DNA from: Mauremys mutica
Taxonomy: Eukaryota; Chordata; Testudines; Geoemydidae
Length of the DNA stretch: 64,000 bases
NCBI RefSeq assembly: GCF_020497125.1
Contig: NC_059079.1
Location: 49,611,114 to 49,675,113 of the forward strand
Direction: 5' to 3'
How positions within the stretch are numbered: the first letter of the stretch is position 1; every line of letters begins with the position of its first letter. Shown piece by piece: positions 13,029-24,700 of this stretch. The notes below the pieces were generated by a model that saw only the letters and a list, made by a program, of their open reading frames with translations, had not been told where the DNA came from and ran no database searches. A program made the translations under genes and the position numbers.

Positions 13029-14486
13029 AGGTATTTTTCTCAGTTTTGTATAGAACACACACACATTAAAAATGATATTTACACTGAAGGAATATTACAG
13101 TGCATGTCTTTCTTGTGAGTGCAACTTTAACAAAGACAAAATGTTGCTGTGCTAGAGTCTACATTGGCATTTCAGTCATTTTATACTATGTAAATCCCAT
13201 TAGTCTGAAAAAATGAAACACGAAGTATTTTGGTTCATTTTTTATGCACTATTTATGTGTAAAGTTGTAGCTTTTAAAATCAGATGAGGACATGCAGCCC
13301 ATAAGGAAGAAATAAGTTGACTTCACTAGTAATAAGCCATTAGAAAGAGAGCCAAAAGAAGGTAATTTTTCATTAAAGATATATTTGTGGTGAATTTCTA
13401 GCATGGACTTCAATTGACCTTTATAAATCCCGACGAAAGATTTTTAACTCAAGACAGGAAAGAGACTATTTTATAGTAGCATCAGTTTAAATGAACCAGC
13501 AGTAATGGGAATAGTTTCTCCATTTCCACAGTTCCATACCTTGTTTACTACAACTGGTTGCATAGCCATCCACAAGATTAGCACTGTATAATCTAAGAGA
13601 GTCCCAGTTGCAGGAGGAAGGCAATTAGCAGCAACACCAATGTCTGACATTTAACAAGACACAAAGTGTGTGACCTTAGTGCAAGGAATAGAGCAATACT
13701 CTGCTCTATCAGTTCTTTCAATATTGTTTTACACTTCAAGTTTAGATAATTAATAACAATGGACTGTCAATAAGGTAACCAAGTACTTACCCAGGGTTCT
13801 CCTTATCATGCTAACTAATTAGCAAAGCATTTGTAACATGTTGGACTTCGACCCATTTCGTTCAGATGTAAAGAATGGAATGGTTCATTTCCTCACCTCC
13901 TCCCAGTCAGGGCATTCCTTCTTTTATTCCTAGAAAGGGGGGAGAACGGAAGAGAAAAACATTCATTGCATTCTCTTTTCTTGCCTGAGATTTTGGTTTC
14001 AAATGATTTTGCAGGTAATGTCAAGTCAAACAGATGTCAAGTTCTGCAGAAAATGACCAGATCCAATGCATCTTATTTCCTTTTTGTTTCTTGCTTTCCT
14101 TTTTTCTTAAAAAAAAAAATCATTATTACAGGTATTCTTCAGTAATGTAACTGATGCTGATCAGTACTATATTAATGATCCTTAATCTCTGAATATAATT
14201 GACTCTCCGTATATATTTTTATATATGTTAAATGCCCCTTTTGAGAAAAAGAAAGATACAATATCTTTTAACAACACTTGATATGGATTTCTTTGTGAAT
14301 TATTGACCTGCTCTTACAAAGATCATAGATTAAAAAGTAGTAAATGGTGGTCAGTTAAGGAGCTAAATAATTCATGAGAACGGATTGGGTTTTTACCAAC
14401 TATGGAAGTAAAATACCATACCTGTCCCTAACCCAAGAAGAACATTTCCCATTCCAATTAATTGGGATCATTCCATTGATTTTTGT
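13029..14486. other. No gene seen
   Basis: AT-rich DNA without supportable features. Confidence 0.6.
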
Positions 14487-14812
14487 AACATTTATTGTTT
14501 GTATTATAGCAGCACCTACAGTCTCTGACTGAGACCACAACCCCCGTTGTGCTAGGTGCTATATGCACAGTAAGAGACAGTCCCTGCTCTAATTTACAGT
14601 TTAAAACAGGAAAGATTAAAAAAAGGAAAAAAAAGGCAGGAATAAATGATAGATCCTCCCCCTGCATTTTACAGCATGGGAAACTAAGGCACTATTAACT
14701 ATTAAGTGACTTGCCCAAGGTGACATGAGGAGACTGTGGCAGAGTCAGGAGCTAAACCCAAATCAGAATTCCACTCCTGTGCCTTAACCACTGCACAATC
14801 CTTCCTCCTCTG
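14487..14812 (-). mobile_element. MIR-like SINE plus adjoining dispersed repeat
   Basis: 14668-14812 reads like the reverse complement of the MIR core-SINE: TTTTACAG.ATGGGAAACTAAGGCA, then AAGTGACTTGCCCAAGGT, then GAGCTAAACCC and TTAACCACTGCAC. To its left, 14487-14600 has the phrase GTTGTGCTAGGTGCTATATGCACAG, which recurs in altered form at 15702-15795. Both are old, decayed and non-coding. Confidence 0.6.
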
Positions 14813-15189
14813 TATTAATATTCCTAACTATAATAAAACAGATGAAAGGGAAGTAAGAGCCCTTTAAAAAGCTTGTAATCTTTCCCCAGCCCCTGGGACT
14901 GCATACAATTGTAACTCTGTGAGCAAGATGGGATTTTAATTTCACATAAATTTTTGCAGAAAATAACATTGTGCTATGAAGAGAGACTGTATGGCAATTA
15001 AAGATGTAAATAATAGCTTGGCGAGAAAGGACAAAAGACCATATAAAATACCTAGTTAACAGAATGAGCAGGAATTGAATTGGAGAGAAATCCTCCATCA
15101 GATTGGAAGGTTGTCCTCAATTTTTTTCTCCTGCTATTCAATTTGTAAGAAAAGTGAGGGGCAAGGATAATTGTACCCCCAATATAATT

Positions 15190-15300
15190 TTAGGATAGGA
15201 TTTACAAGCACACCTAAGGGAGTCAGGACTCCAAGTCCATTGACTTCCAATGGAACTTTTGCTCCTAAGCTCCTTAGGCACCTTAGGAATACACCCGCCC
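15190..15300. repeat. Probable decayed foldback element
   Basis: CACACCTAAGGGAGTC near the left pairs roughly with GCTCCTAAGCTCCTTAGGCACC near the right, around the core CCATTGACTTCCAATGGA. Decay makes the ends uncertain. Confidence 0.4.
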
Positions 15301-15701
15301 CACACACACCCCAATTTACAAATAAATGCTGTAGAAGACTTTGGCTTTTAAAGCCACCCTATGCTCTCGAATGCCAACCTCCTTGCCTGATGTCTGAATC
15401 GAAGCCCCTGTCTCCCTCATAGCAGCAGCAGCAGATGGCTGATAAAGGTGAATCCAGGCTGCTGTGCAGAAATGAGTGCAGGAAATGAGAGATTATGAAT
15501 AAGAACCACCTTCCCTGCACCCATAAGACATCACTCGGCTCAGATGGAATAGGCAACATGCTCCTCAAAGAGAACAGATACAGAGGGCCTTCCCACAGGG
15601 GACTGTGTCTGTATCTTTCTATGCAACCCCACATAAAGAATTTGATGGTGAATATGAAAGATCAGATCAAACACTGGATGAAAGAAGAGCACAGCTCATC
15701 A

Positions 15702-15795
15702 CAATTATACGTTGTTAGTAGTAATAGTAGTATACTAGCACCTAGAGGCCTCAATCATGGATTAAGGCCCCACTGTGCTAGACACTGAACAAATG
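15702..15795. repeat. Dispersed repeat fragment related to 14487-14600
   Basis: The run TACTAGCACCTAGAGGCCTC followed by GGCCCCACTGTGCTAGACACTGA matches the pattern seen near 14505-14570 with substitutions. I cannot assign the family with certainty. Confidence 0.45.
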
Positions 15796-16330
15796 TGTTC
15801 ATTCCATCTTTTCTTGCCAAGATTCACACACAAACCTCTGATCATAGTTCATCACAATGTGTTTTTCCTCCTTCTAGTGCTTACTCTGATTCTTCATACT
15901 TACTATGATTTTTTTTTCCTCTGGGGGAGCTGCTTTTGGGAACGCCTCATAGGTACCTGAGCAACAATACCCATTACTGAATCCCTTAAATTCCACAATG
16001 TTCCTTAATGGGGAGCCAAATTCTCAGAGCCACTTCCCAAACGATTTCCAAAACACATGTATTCCACTCAAGGTTTGGGCTCCCAGTCAATAGAACAAGT
16101 GAGCCCCTCTTGAGTTCTAGTCATTTATTTTCTAATTCTTTAACCTTTTCAAGTCATCAGTCAGTGAGGGATACTTTGATACCACACATTACTATGGTCA
16201 TGTTCTAATCAAGTTCCTTAGACATTTGATTCATAGAACCCAACACCCTCCTTGTGGTTCAAACTCTATCAAACCTATGAGATGGTTGTCGAGATGAGTC
16301 CTGATCTGTGGTGGTAGCTTATGAGCGAAG
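15796..16330. other. No gene seen
   Basis: Nothing supportable apart from ordinary AT-rich sequence. Confidence 0.6.
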
Positions 16331-16594
16331 TTAAGATTTTGTCACTGTGAAAGTCACACACAGGTCGCAGGCAAGAAACAAAAATTCACAGAAACCAGTG
16401 ACCTGTCCATAACTTTTATTAAAAATACCCCGGGAGGCGGGGAGGGACTAAGAGTCTGAACACTGGCCACTGCTCTGGCACAGGAGCTGACGGCCGGCCA
16501 CTGCTCCAGCCCTGCCACAGCAGCGAGGGCGGAAGTTATAGAGGTCTGCTAAAATCACGGAATCCGTGACCTCTGTGACAAAGTCGTATCCTTA
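16331..16594. mobile_element. Non-autonomous DNA transposon, ~27-bp TIRs
   Basis: The left end TTAAGATTTTGTCACTGTGAAAGTCAC and the inverted right end, which contains CTTTGTCACAGAGGTCAC, match with a few differences and a 2-3 base offset. The interior is GC-rich with inner repeats (TGGCCACTGCTC and CGGCCACTGCTCC near 16464 and 16496). No ORF of note. The TTAA-like outer bases are suggestive only. Confidence 0.6.
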
Positions 16595-18486
16595 CTTATG
16601 AACCAACACAAAAGATTAGCTTTCTACACTTTACACAGCCCTAACTGTTAATTCTCCTTAAAAAATCCTGATATCACTTAATAGCATCAGTTCTCTAACT
16701 GTCAGAATGTGCTTCATGGGCCCCAATACATTTATAACTGGAACATTAAGTCAAGGGAGAAATAAGACAATGCGTTAGTATCAAAAATACATCTTTAGTG
16801 ATTTAATTTGTGCATTCCTGCATTAAAAAGGGAGGTAATTCAGATTATCTTGTGTTCCACAGCTGGAGAAGTGTTGTGTTGGTCCCCATGTCCTGATAAA
16901 CTGAGACACACACAATTATCGTTTGTTTTAACATATGCACAAGCATTCCCTTCTGTGCTCTGTGAAACTAATTTGAAACTGAGCTTGGAATACAGGAATA
17001 GCCACCATAGTACAGTATGTAGCCTTATTCCATTCAGATTCACAGAGGAAGCTCTTCCAAGTTTTCCAACTGCATAAATGCAAACACTCAGGTCAGATCT
17101 AGGGGTGGGTGATCAGGGCATTGTTGAACTGCTGTGTCCTTTTTTTATTGTTTTTGCTTTGCTCTAATTGGCCAGGATTTATTTTGTTGGTTTGTTCTGG
17201 GGCTGAATGGCTGATTATGTGGATTTTGGTGGTTGTGGTTTGTTTTGCTGTGCTCAGCTGCTTGGGAGGTGGGTTTTTGTTTGTTTTGAGAGAGGGGCAG
17301 TGCCAATTACATTTTCTGCCTTGGCTAGCAGAACAGCTAGGGGCACTCCTGCAAAACACCCTGTGACAGAGTGCCTGGAATCAGCCATTGATCTTGCACT
17401 CTTGTCACTGTTTAACCAGTTAGACCCCTCTGGGAAGTCCTGAATAAGAGGAGAAGTTCCTAATTACCAGATCAGATTAGAACTAGGTAGGACTAGGAGA
17501 CAAAATAAAAGAGCACAGGAAGGCAGGACAAGGGGAAAACCAGAAGAAAGAGCTAGGCAGGCCTGACAAAGACAACTCTCTGTGCAGAAAGAGCTTTTAC
17601 TGCACATAATTTATTCTACACTTACAAAGTATAAAAGAAGGTATTGCAGGCTTCCAGCAGGAAGAGACTTTTATGCAGCCTTCTCAGCCCAGGTACAGAC
17701 TCACCCTTTGAGTTTACTCTGCTTCCTATTCCTCCCACTTATATCCTCCCAGTTCCTGAATCAATTGCATCATTAGCCCAGCCATTGTCAGCCACCTGTC
17801 AGTAATCCTCAGATTGATCAATTGGCTTCATTTAAGCCTGCATTCTTCTCATTGCTGCAGCAACTTCAGTGACCAGGGAGCTACTAATAGCTGTTTAGCT
17901 ATCTCTGTTTACAGTAACTCAATAGCTAAATCAATTTCATAAACCTTTCATCAGTTTCTGACTTTTATAATCTTTGGTAATTTTGTTCTCTGTGCAACAA
18001 AATTTCACACATCAAAAATGTCAGCTGGGCCATCTGTAGCCTTTGTTTTTAAGGATGTAATTATTTTGGCCAGGTGGGTGTTGACTATTCATAACAGTTG
18101 CTCAGATACTAGCAGTTATCAATGCGTAATTTAACATGCTTAACTTTGATTTCTCCCTTTATAGATATCTTTCAACTCAAGTAAATAAATGAATGACAAC
18201 TTGGACCAAATTCAGTTCCACATTAGTGGGTACAATACCCATTATAGTCGATGGAAGTTGCAATCCTGCATCAGGGACAAACGTCAGCCAATTGTCTTTG
18301 CATTGTCCCCAGTTAAGCATCACCCAATGCCATTACTAGTCCTTCAGTTATTTATAAATTCATTGTCTGGGTACAACAATCTAGTAAGCAGACTATTATG
18401 TGAAACTAGATATTTATTTTAAAAAAACCTAACAATTTCCATGCAGGTTCTTAGCTAGCTAAGACATTTGAAATAATTATATTTTC
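16595..18486. other. No gene seen; possible old LTR fragment near 17.4-17.6 kb
   Basis: 17361-17600 starts TGTGACAGAGTGCCTGG and contains an AATAAAAGAGCAC block near 17504, which would fit a decayed LTR, but no second end or TSD is visible. 17099-17366 is T-rich on the plus strand and open in both directions by composition only. Confidence 0.4.
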
Positions 18487-18680
18487 ATACTGAATGGGAC
18501 TCTGGAGAGTTGAGTTCTATTCCTGGCTTTGCCACTTGGGAAATTCACTAAATGTCTGTGCCTCCGTTTCCCCACCTGAAAAATTGGAGACAATGAACTG
18601 TATCCCTCTTAAAAAACACTTTGATATCTACCAGTGAAAACATGCTACATAACAGTTTGGTATTTATTATTATTAAATCC
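18487..18680 (+). mobile_element. MIR-like SINE, sense orientation
   Basis: The order of words follows the MIR consensus as I know it: GACTCTGGAG, GGCTTTGCCACTTGGG, CACTAAATGTCTGTGCCTC, GTTTCCCCACCTGAAAAAT, then a tail ending in TATTATTATTA. Diverged and non-coding; MIRs derive from tRNA plus a core region. Confidence 0.65.
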
Positions 18681-19842
18681 AGGTTCCTTTCACAGACGAG
18701 GAAAAAACAAAGATAGACAAGGAAAATACATAAAACTAATATCACCATTTTCTTTATTTTATGGGAAAGCACTGACAATTTAGAACAATTGTAGCATGCT
18801 TCATCCAAACATGATTGAAGACTCGATTGACTTTAGGAAAGTTAGTGCCTTGAGTGAAATAAGCAGCTTGAAGTAGAATGTTATTGCAGCTCTCAGCTGC
18901 CAGAAGTGTTGTTTGTTTCCTGAGCTGATTTTTTATAGGTTAGGGATGAAGAATGAGCTCTTGTGGGAAGATTGCCAAGGAGTGCAAAGAAAATACTGAC
19001 TTGTGCTGTTCTGCTGAAAAAAGAAACATTATTTGCTCTCCCACTTGTTGACCTATAAGCCAGATATTTATAAGGCATTATAGCTTGCCTATGAGCCAGA
19101 TGACTTCCCAGAATGCTGTTCTCCAATCATGCTAAGAAGAGCAAAATGCTAAGCTTGCTAGAAATTACTAGCTCAACAATCATTGAATAAGGATAAATAT
19201 TTTTAGCGTTTTATTGTACTAGCCACAGAGACTTTGGTTAGCAAAGTTTGATTTTTTTTACTGAAAAGATGACATAAACAACAGCTGCTTGATTATGTAG
19301 TTAGCAATTTATTGGAAAGTTAGGAAATGTGTTAAAAATAAGATATGTCTGTCTGTGCTAAAGAGAAATAGTGAAAATGAAACTAAAAACAACCTTTGTG
19401 TAATCATACTAAACTATCAGCATTTTATGAAGGCCCGTCAGTCTTAAAATCAATGCAGACTGCACCAACTGCAGAGTGGTTTCACAGATCATGGTAATAT
19501 ATGCCTTTCTGTTATGATGTCTCTCTATTGAATACATTCAAACCTATGGAAAACATCAATTATTGATTTGTATGGATTATTATGTAACACTGAGATGTAT
19601 TTTAATATTGCACAAAAATAGCAAAGTTTGCAAACTTTGTAAACATTGGCTGGAGAAAAGGTATAATCCTGCTCTGTGCAGCTTTTAAATGAGCATAGAA
19701 ATTGTTTGCACATTGCACAAAGCTTGATATTGCCCATTTTCATTTTAGACAATGTCACCTTAAAGACATGCAAATAGTTATTGCTAATTTGCCAGAGTGT
19801 TTAATTTTGAAAATTTACATAAATAATGACTTTTACACGCAT
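18681..19842. other. No gene seen
   Basis: AT-rich DNA; no motif, repeat end or coding signal I can defend. Confidence 0.6.
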
Positions 19843-19914
19843 GGTGAATTCCTGGCATCATTGAGGTCAATAGCAAAACTCCCATTGACTTCAGTGGAGC
19901 CAGGATTTCACACC
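19843..19914. repeat. Short foldback element
   Basis: GGTGAATTCCTGGCATCATTGAGGTCAAT and the facing ATTGACTTCAGTGGAGCCAGGATTTCACACC are imperfect inverted copies around AGCAAAACTCCC. Together they form a ~70-bp hairpin of the same kind as at 12957. Confidence 0.65.
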
Positions 19915-20218
19915 TGGAGTCTTAAACTGTACAAAAAGCTAACCTAGATAGTGTAAAATGTCCAGCATGTCAGTTTTAGTTCTCAACTAGAAGAATATGT
20001 ATTTAAACAATGTATTAGCTAATTAACTTATTGTAGACCACTACCTATTCTCCTATGCTGCACAGGGCTTTTCAACACCCAACATTTCCTCAGGTCATAC
20101 ATCTACCATTTTCTATATCCTGCAGCGAGCTATCCTGCTGTGCACCATCAGGGTGGCCACTTGAAGCACAATATTCACCTACAGCATGGCTCTACATGCC
20201 AAAGGCAGGAGTTCATAC

Positions 20219-20644
20219 TGTTGAGTCTGAACTTTTCATGAGTTTAAACTTAATCCAGACTTGATGTCTCTGTCTGAAACTTTTAATCAAGGCTCTGACC
20301 TGCGAACTACTCCTGACACCTCCCCCCTCCCAATAAGTAGTCATATCCTCCTTTGTCTTTTCTAATTTACATTTTAACCTGTTTTATCCTGTAGAATCTT
20401 GATTGATTATGCATGACCATTATGATCTGTTAATCACTTTGTTTACTTCTGTGTATAAACATTGATGCTCACCCCTAATAAACTTGCCACACTTACTCCG
20501 AAGCTTTGCTCTTAAGCTAAGGATGGTGTGAGCCCGTTGATCAACGAATTATTGTCTGGTCTCTGACAGTTTTCTGAGCCCTATACCAACTCCGCACAAA
20601 CTCGGGTGCTGGAGAGGTGAGTAGGACTTGCTTTTTACCTAACA
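20219..20644 (+). repeat. ERV 5' LTR
   Basis: It begins TGTTGAG and ends CTAACA, the TG...CA form. A TATAAA box lies at 20454-20459 and an AATAAA signal at 20477-20482, close together as in compact LTRs. A consensus-like splice donor, GGTGAGTA, sits near the U5 end (about 20616-20623). It matches 26080-26505 over all 426 positions as far as I can compare by eye. Confidence 0.93.
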
Positions 20645-20647
20645 ATT

Positions 20648-20665
20648 TGGGGGCTCGTCCGGGAT
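20648..20665 (+). promoter_or_regulatory. Primer binding site, tRNA-Pro type
   Basis: TGGGGGCTCGTCCGGGAT, three bases after the LTR end, is the classic 18-nt site complementary to the 3' end of proline tRNA, used by murine leukaemia virus and many class I ERVs. It would prime minus-strand DNA synthesis. No mismatch is visible. Confidence 0.95.
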
Positions 20666-20686
20666 TTCTTCTGGTGCGGTGCCTCT

Positions 20687-20777
20687 GTCCAGTGGTCAGA
20701 CCACTCATATACGAATTGGCAGGCGCCACGGGAGATTTCTCCCAGCCAATTCAATATTGAGGGGTCGTGTACTGGAC
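20687..20777 (+). promoter_or_regulatory. ERV leader with nested hairpins, possible packaging signal
   Basis: Three nested complementary pairs are visible: GTCCAGT (20687-20693) with ACTGGAC (20771-20777), GAATTGGC (20713-20720) with GCCAATTC (20745-20752), and GGGAG with CTCCC (20730-20734, 20739-20743) around a short loop. The position between primer site and gag is where gammaretroviral genomic-RNA packaging structures lie. The role is inferred from position only. Confidence 0.5.
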
Positions 20778-20817
20778 AGCAGGATAAATGCCAGTTGGAG
20801 GGCTCCTGTCAGACACC

Positions 20818-21713
20818 ATGGGTCAAGGGACTAGCGTGCCTCTTGAGAGTCCGCTGGGGATTGTAAATAAGTTATGGAATGAAGGGAAACTCCCAGTACA
20901 GACAGGAATGTCTAGGAGGAAGTTGTACACACTGTGTGTAAGGAATTGGACTGGGTATACCGCGGTATTGGCCGACCCGGAGATGAGGTGGCCTTCGTAT
21001 GGCTCTTTCGAACAGGCTGCCTTAAGAGGAGTAAGGAGCCAGATCGAAAAAGACCATCCGGGACAGTTATGTTACTGGTTTTGTTGGGACACAGCAGCAG
21101 AGCTGTGGAAATCTTTAAAAATTATGGCAGTCAGGTATTCTTCCGAGAGTGAACCCCCTCCATGTTATTTCAATGAAGGGTGTAAACCACGGCGTGTTTT
21201 AACTTGTCAGTTGGTCCCCACTGCACCTGCCCCTATTCCTCAGCAAGGGGACTCTCTCCAGGGCGCAGAGGGGAATCTGCAGGACTCCAGATTGGAATCT
21301 CTGCAGAGGGATAAGGAGGAAATGGAGGGGCACACCTCGGGAGGAGTTTTGCATGGAAAAAAAAAAAAGGGGAAAGTAGTAAAAAGAAAGAGAAAAAGGA
21401 AGAATATAAGTTAATGGCTTTAGCTTTTCGCGGTGGTATTCGAGGCAGAAGCCGTGGCCGTGGCAGGGGATTTCAGGGTGCTCGGGGAAGAGGGTCCTGG
21501 CAACCCCAGCCACCAGGAAATTGTTTTCAGTGCGGACAACCCGGTCACTTTAAACGTGAATGCCCCTGGGGACGCCCAGAGGGTCCGGTCGCATCCGCAG
21601 ATACTTACACCAGGGACGAATACACTCCTGCACCACCAGCCCAGCCCGTTCCTCAGGCCTGGATCAACTACGGGCAACAGCAACAGCTGCAGCGAACTCA
21701 GCCTTCTCAATGA
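20818..21713 (+). pseudogene. gag: gag remnant: matrix and nucleocapsid, capsid missing
   Basis: The preferred start at 20818 reads MGQ, giving the N-terminal glycine expected for myristoylated retroviral matrix; an in-frame ATG at 20788 would hide it. About 120 codons resemble gammaretroviral matrix, then comes a proline-rich linker and a lysine/arginine-rich tail ending at 21414. A second frame, 21414-21713, carries an arginine/glycine-rich stretch and one CCHC zinc knuckle (CFQCGQPGHFKREC), the nucleocapsid. No capsid or major homology region is present, and the total is about 900 nt where 1500 or more is normal. The frame change falls at or near the 12-A run about 21357-21368. The terminal TGA is followed by CGG, and the frame is then open into protease. 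Structural function is lost. Confidence 0.85.
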
Positions 21714-24700
21714 CGGTACCCCGGGGGCGAAGGCAAACAATGTGATGGTCTTATTTCCTTAATGTCTTTAGCCGGCGCTTTCCTCACTTTCTCCCCTCCC
21801 AGCAAAGAGCCTCATCTAACCCTTTCAGTCCAGGGACTGCCTGTCTGTTTCCTCATTGATACTGGAGCTACTTTCTCTCTTTTAAATCATGCCCCCTCTC
21901 CCTGGCTATCCTCTGAGGTTAAAACTGCAACTGGGGTGGAAGGCAATCCACAGTCTCTGGGACTCACTTTGCCTCTAAATGTTATTTATGCTGATAAATG
22001 TTTTTCTCACCGTTTTCTTTTTTCCCCAGCTTGTCCGATCCCTTTGATGGGCCGGGATTTACTCTGTAAGCTTGAGGCTACTTTAACCTGCACTCCTGAA
22101 GGGGTAGGATTATTAATGACAGTGTTAGGAGATTCGGCCCTAACTCAGGGTAATTGGGAAACCCCCCCCTCTCTCTCCCCTGACCTCACTGACTTGCCTT
22201 CAACCCTCTGGGGAATTTCTGACACTGATGTTGGCCTGCTCCTTTCGGCAGAGCCAGTAAGGATTCAAGTGAAGCCCTCCTTAGCCCCCCCGTCAGTCCC
22301 CCAATACCCCCTGTCGCTGGAAGCCCGGGAAGGCATCCGCCCCATTGTCGAGGGATTCATTGCACAAAAGCTAGTCCGCCCTCAGCGCACTCCCTGTAAT
22401 ACCCCTATACTGCCTGTCAAAAAGCCTCCTAAAAAGGACGGAGACCCTATTCGTTGGCGCTTTGTACAGGATCTACGGGTTATTAATCAGTATGTGGTCC
22501 CTCTTCATGCAGTAGTTCCTGATCCAGCTACTATCATCAGCCAAATCCCCTGGGATGCTGAGTGGTTCACTGTTATTGACTTAAAATCAGCCTTTTTCAG
22601 CATTCCTGTGCAACCTTCACCTGGGAGGGACAAAGTTATGTCTGGCAACGACTTCCTCAAGGCTACAGAGACAGCCCCACGATTTTCAGCCAATGCCTCC
22701 GCCACGACTTGGAAGGCTTCACCAGTCCGCAGGGATCCACGTTAGTCCTATACGTAGATGACATCCTACTAGGTAACCGCGAAGAAGCCGCCCTCCGCAT
22801 CGATGGTAAGGCACTTTTATTATACCTACACACCAGAGGCCACAAGGTAGACCCTAACAAGATTCAGTGGGTCTCACAGAAGGTCCGATATCTGGGCTTC
22901 CTGTTAACCCCAGAGGGGAGACAAATGGACCCAGCCCGCATAAAGACTATCCAAAACTGCCCTCTGCCAAACAACTTCGAGGTTTCTTAGGATTAATTGG
23001 CTTCTGTCGACCTTGGTTGCCGTCCTGCGGGGAGTTGAGCAAACCGCTCCACCGACTGACTGCTAACCTTGCTCCTGACCCTTTGCAGTGGTCCCCAGAC
23101 ACGATTCAAGCCTTTCAGTTACTCAAGGACAGTGTGGCCTCCTCCATGTCTCTCCGCCCCCCCTAATTACAGCAAACCCTTTCAGCTTTTTGTCCACGAG
23201 AGGGGCGGAATTGCTAGTGGCGTCCTTACCCAGCTGAGCGGGCCCCACCATTTCCCGCTTGCTTTTTACTCCCAGCAGATCGACCCTGTCGCTCAGGGAA
23301 CCCCATCCTGCACCCGGACTCTGGCAGCAGCTGCCCTGCTGATCACAAAGGCAAAGAGCCTGACCCTGGGTCATTTTACCACGGTCTGGACCTCTCATGC
23401 CTTGTCAGCCCTTCTGCGTAGGGGCACGACCCAAGTCTTTTCGGCCCATCGTCAGCAGCAGCTAGAGGCCGAACTCCTAGAAGACACTAACCTAATTTTT
23501 GAAAGGTGTGGGCCCCTTAATCCAGCTACCTTGCTTCCTGACCTGCCAGTCCTCCAGGATCAGCACGATTGTGTGGAAGTAGTTCATAGCATCTTACAGA
23601 TAAGGAACAACCTGTTTGACGTGCCACTGGACAACCCTGATTGCATCCTCTTCTCGGACGGAAGCTCCTTCTATGTTGATGGCAAGCGTTTCACCGGTTA
23701 TGCAGTCACCTCTGAATGGGACATTCAAGAGGCCGCCTCACTGCCAGGCAACTGGGGAGCCCAAGCCGCCGAACTCTACGCCCTGGCCCGAGCTTGCCAG
23801 TTGGCCGCTGGTAAGACCGTTACCATTTTTACTGATAGCAAGTATGCTTTTACCCCGTACCAGTACCCGCTGAACTACAGTCGTGGGAGAGCCTCGGAGC
23901 CACTCTGGTCAAAGGGACCTGGCTTATGCCGGATGGCCGAGCCTGCCTCCCTCGCTCCACATACCCCGTGGCAGTTCGCTGGCACCATGATAAGGGGGGT
24001 CACTACGGCACACACGCCCTTGTGGACACCATCGCTCGCTTTTGGTATGCTCCAGGCATTCAACCCTACTGCCTGTCAATAGTGAAAGCATGCAGCACAT
24101 GTCAGCGAAATGGACCTGCTCCGCCTCTTAACAAAATTAAGGGTGGAAGACCGCCACCTGCTGCTCCATTTCAACATCTTCAAATTGACTTTGCAGATAT
24201 GCCAAAGGCTTTTGGGAAAAAGCACCTCCTTGTTTTGGTTTGCCCTCTGACTTCATCGGTCGAAGCTTTTCCTACTGCTAATTGTACTGCTGCCACAGTG
24301 GCGAAGATCCTCCTTAGAGACATTGTACCCCGTTTTGGCATCCCTCTCATACTTGATTCAGATCGCGGACCCCACTTTACTGGTAATGTCCTTGGCCATT
24401 TAGAACAAGGACTGGGCATTTCACACTCCTTTCATACACCCTACCAACCCCAGTCTAGCGGGAAAGTTGAGCGTATGAATAGGGAGCTTAAGCTTACATT
24501 GGCTAAATACTGTCAGGAAACAGGGTTAAACTGGCCTCAGGTACTTCCCTTGGTCCTGTTTCACCTTCGCACTCGCCCAACCCGTGTATTGGGATTATCC
24601 CCCTTTGAACTGCTCTATGGACACCCCCCTTTCAAAGGCGGGGCGCTACCACGTGCTGATGTTTCACTATTGGGAGGGGATCATATGACCGCGTGCCAGT

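Noticed and set aside
17099..17366. Facing 85-86 codon ORFs
   Set aside because: Composition-driven (T-rich plus strand); no motif on either strand.
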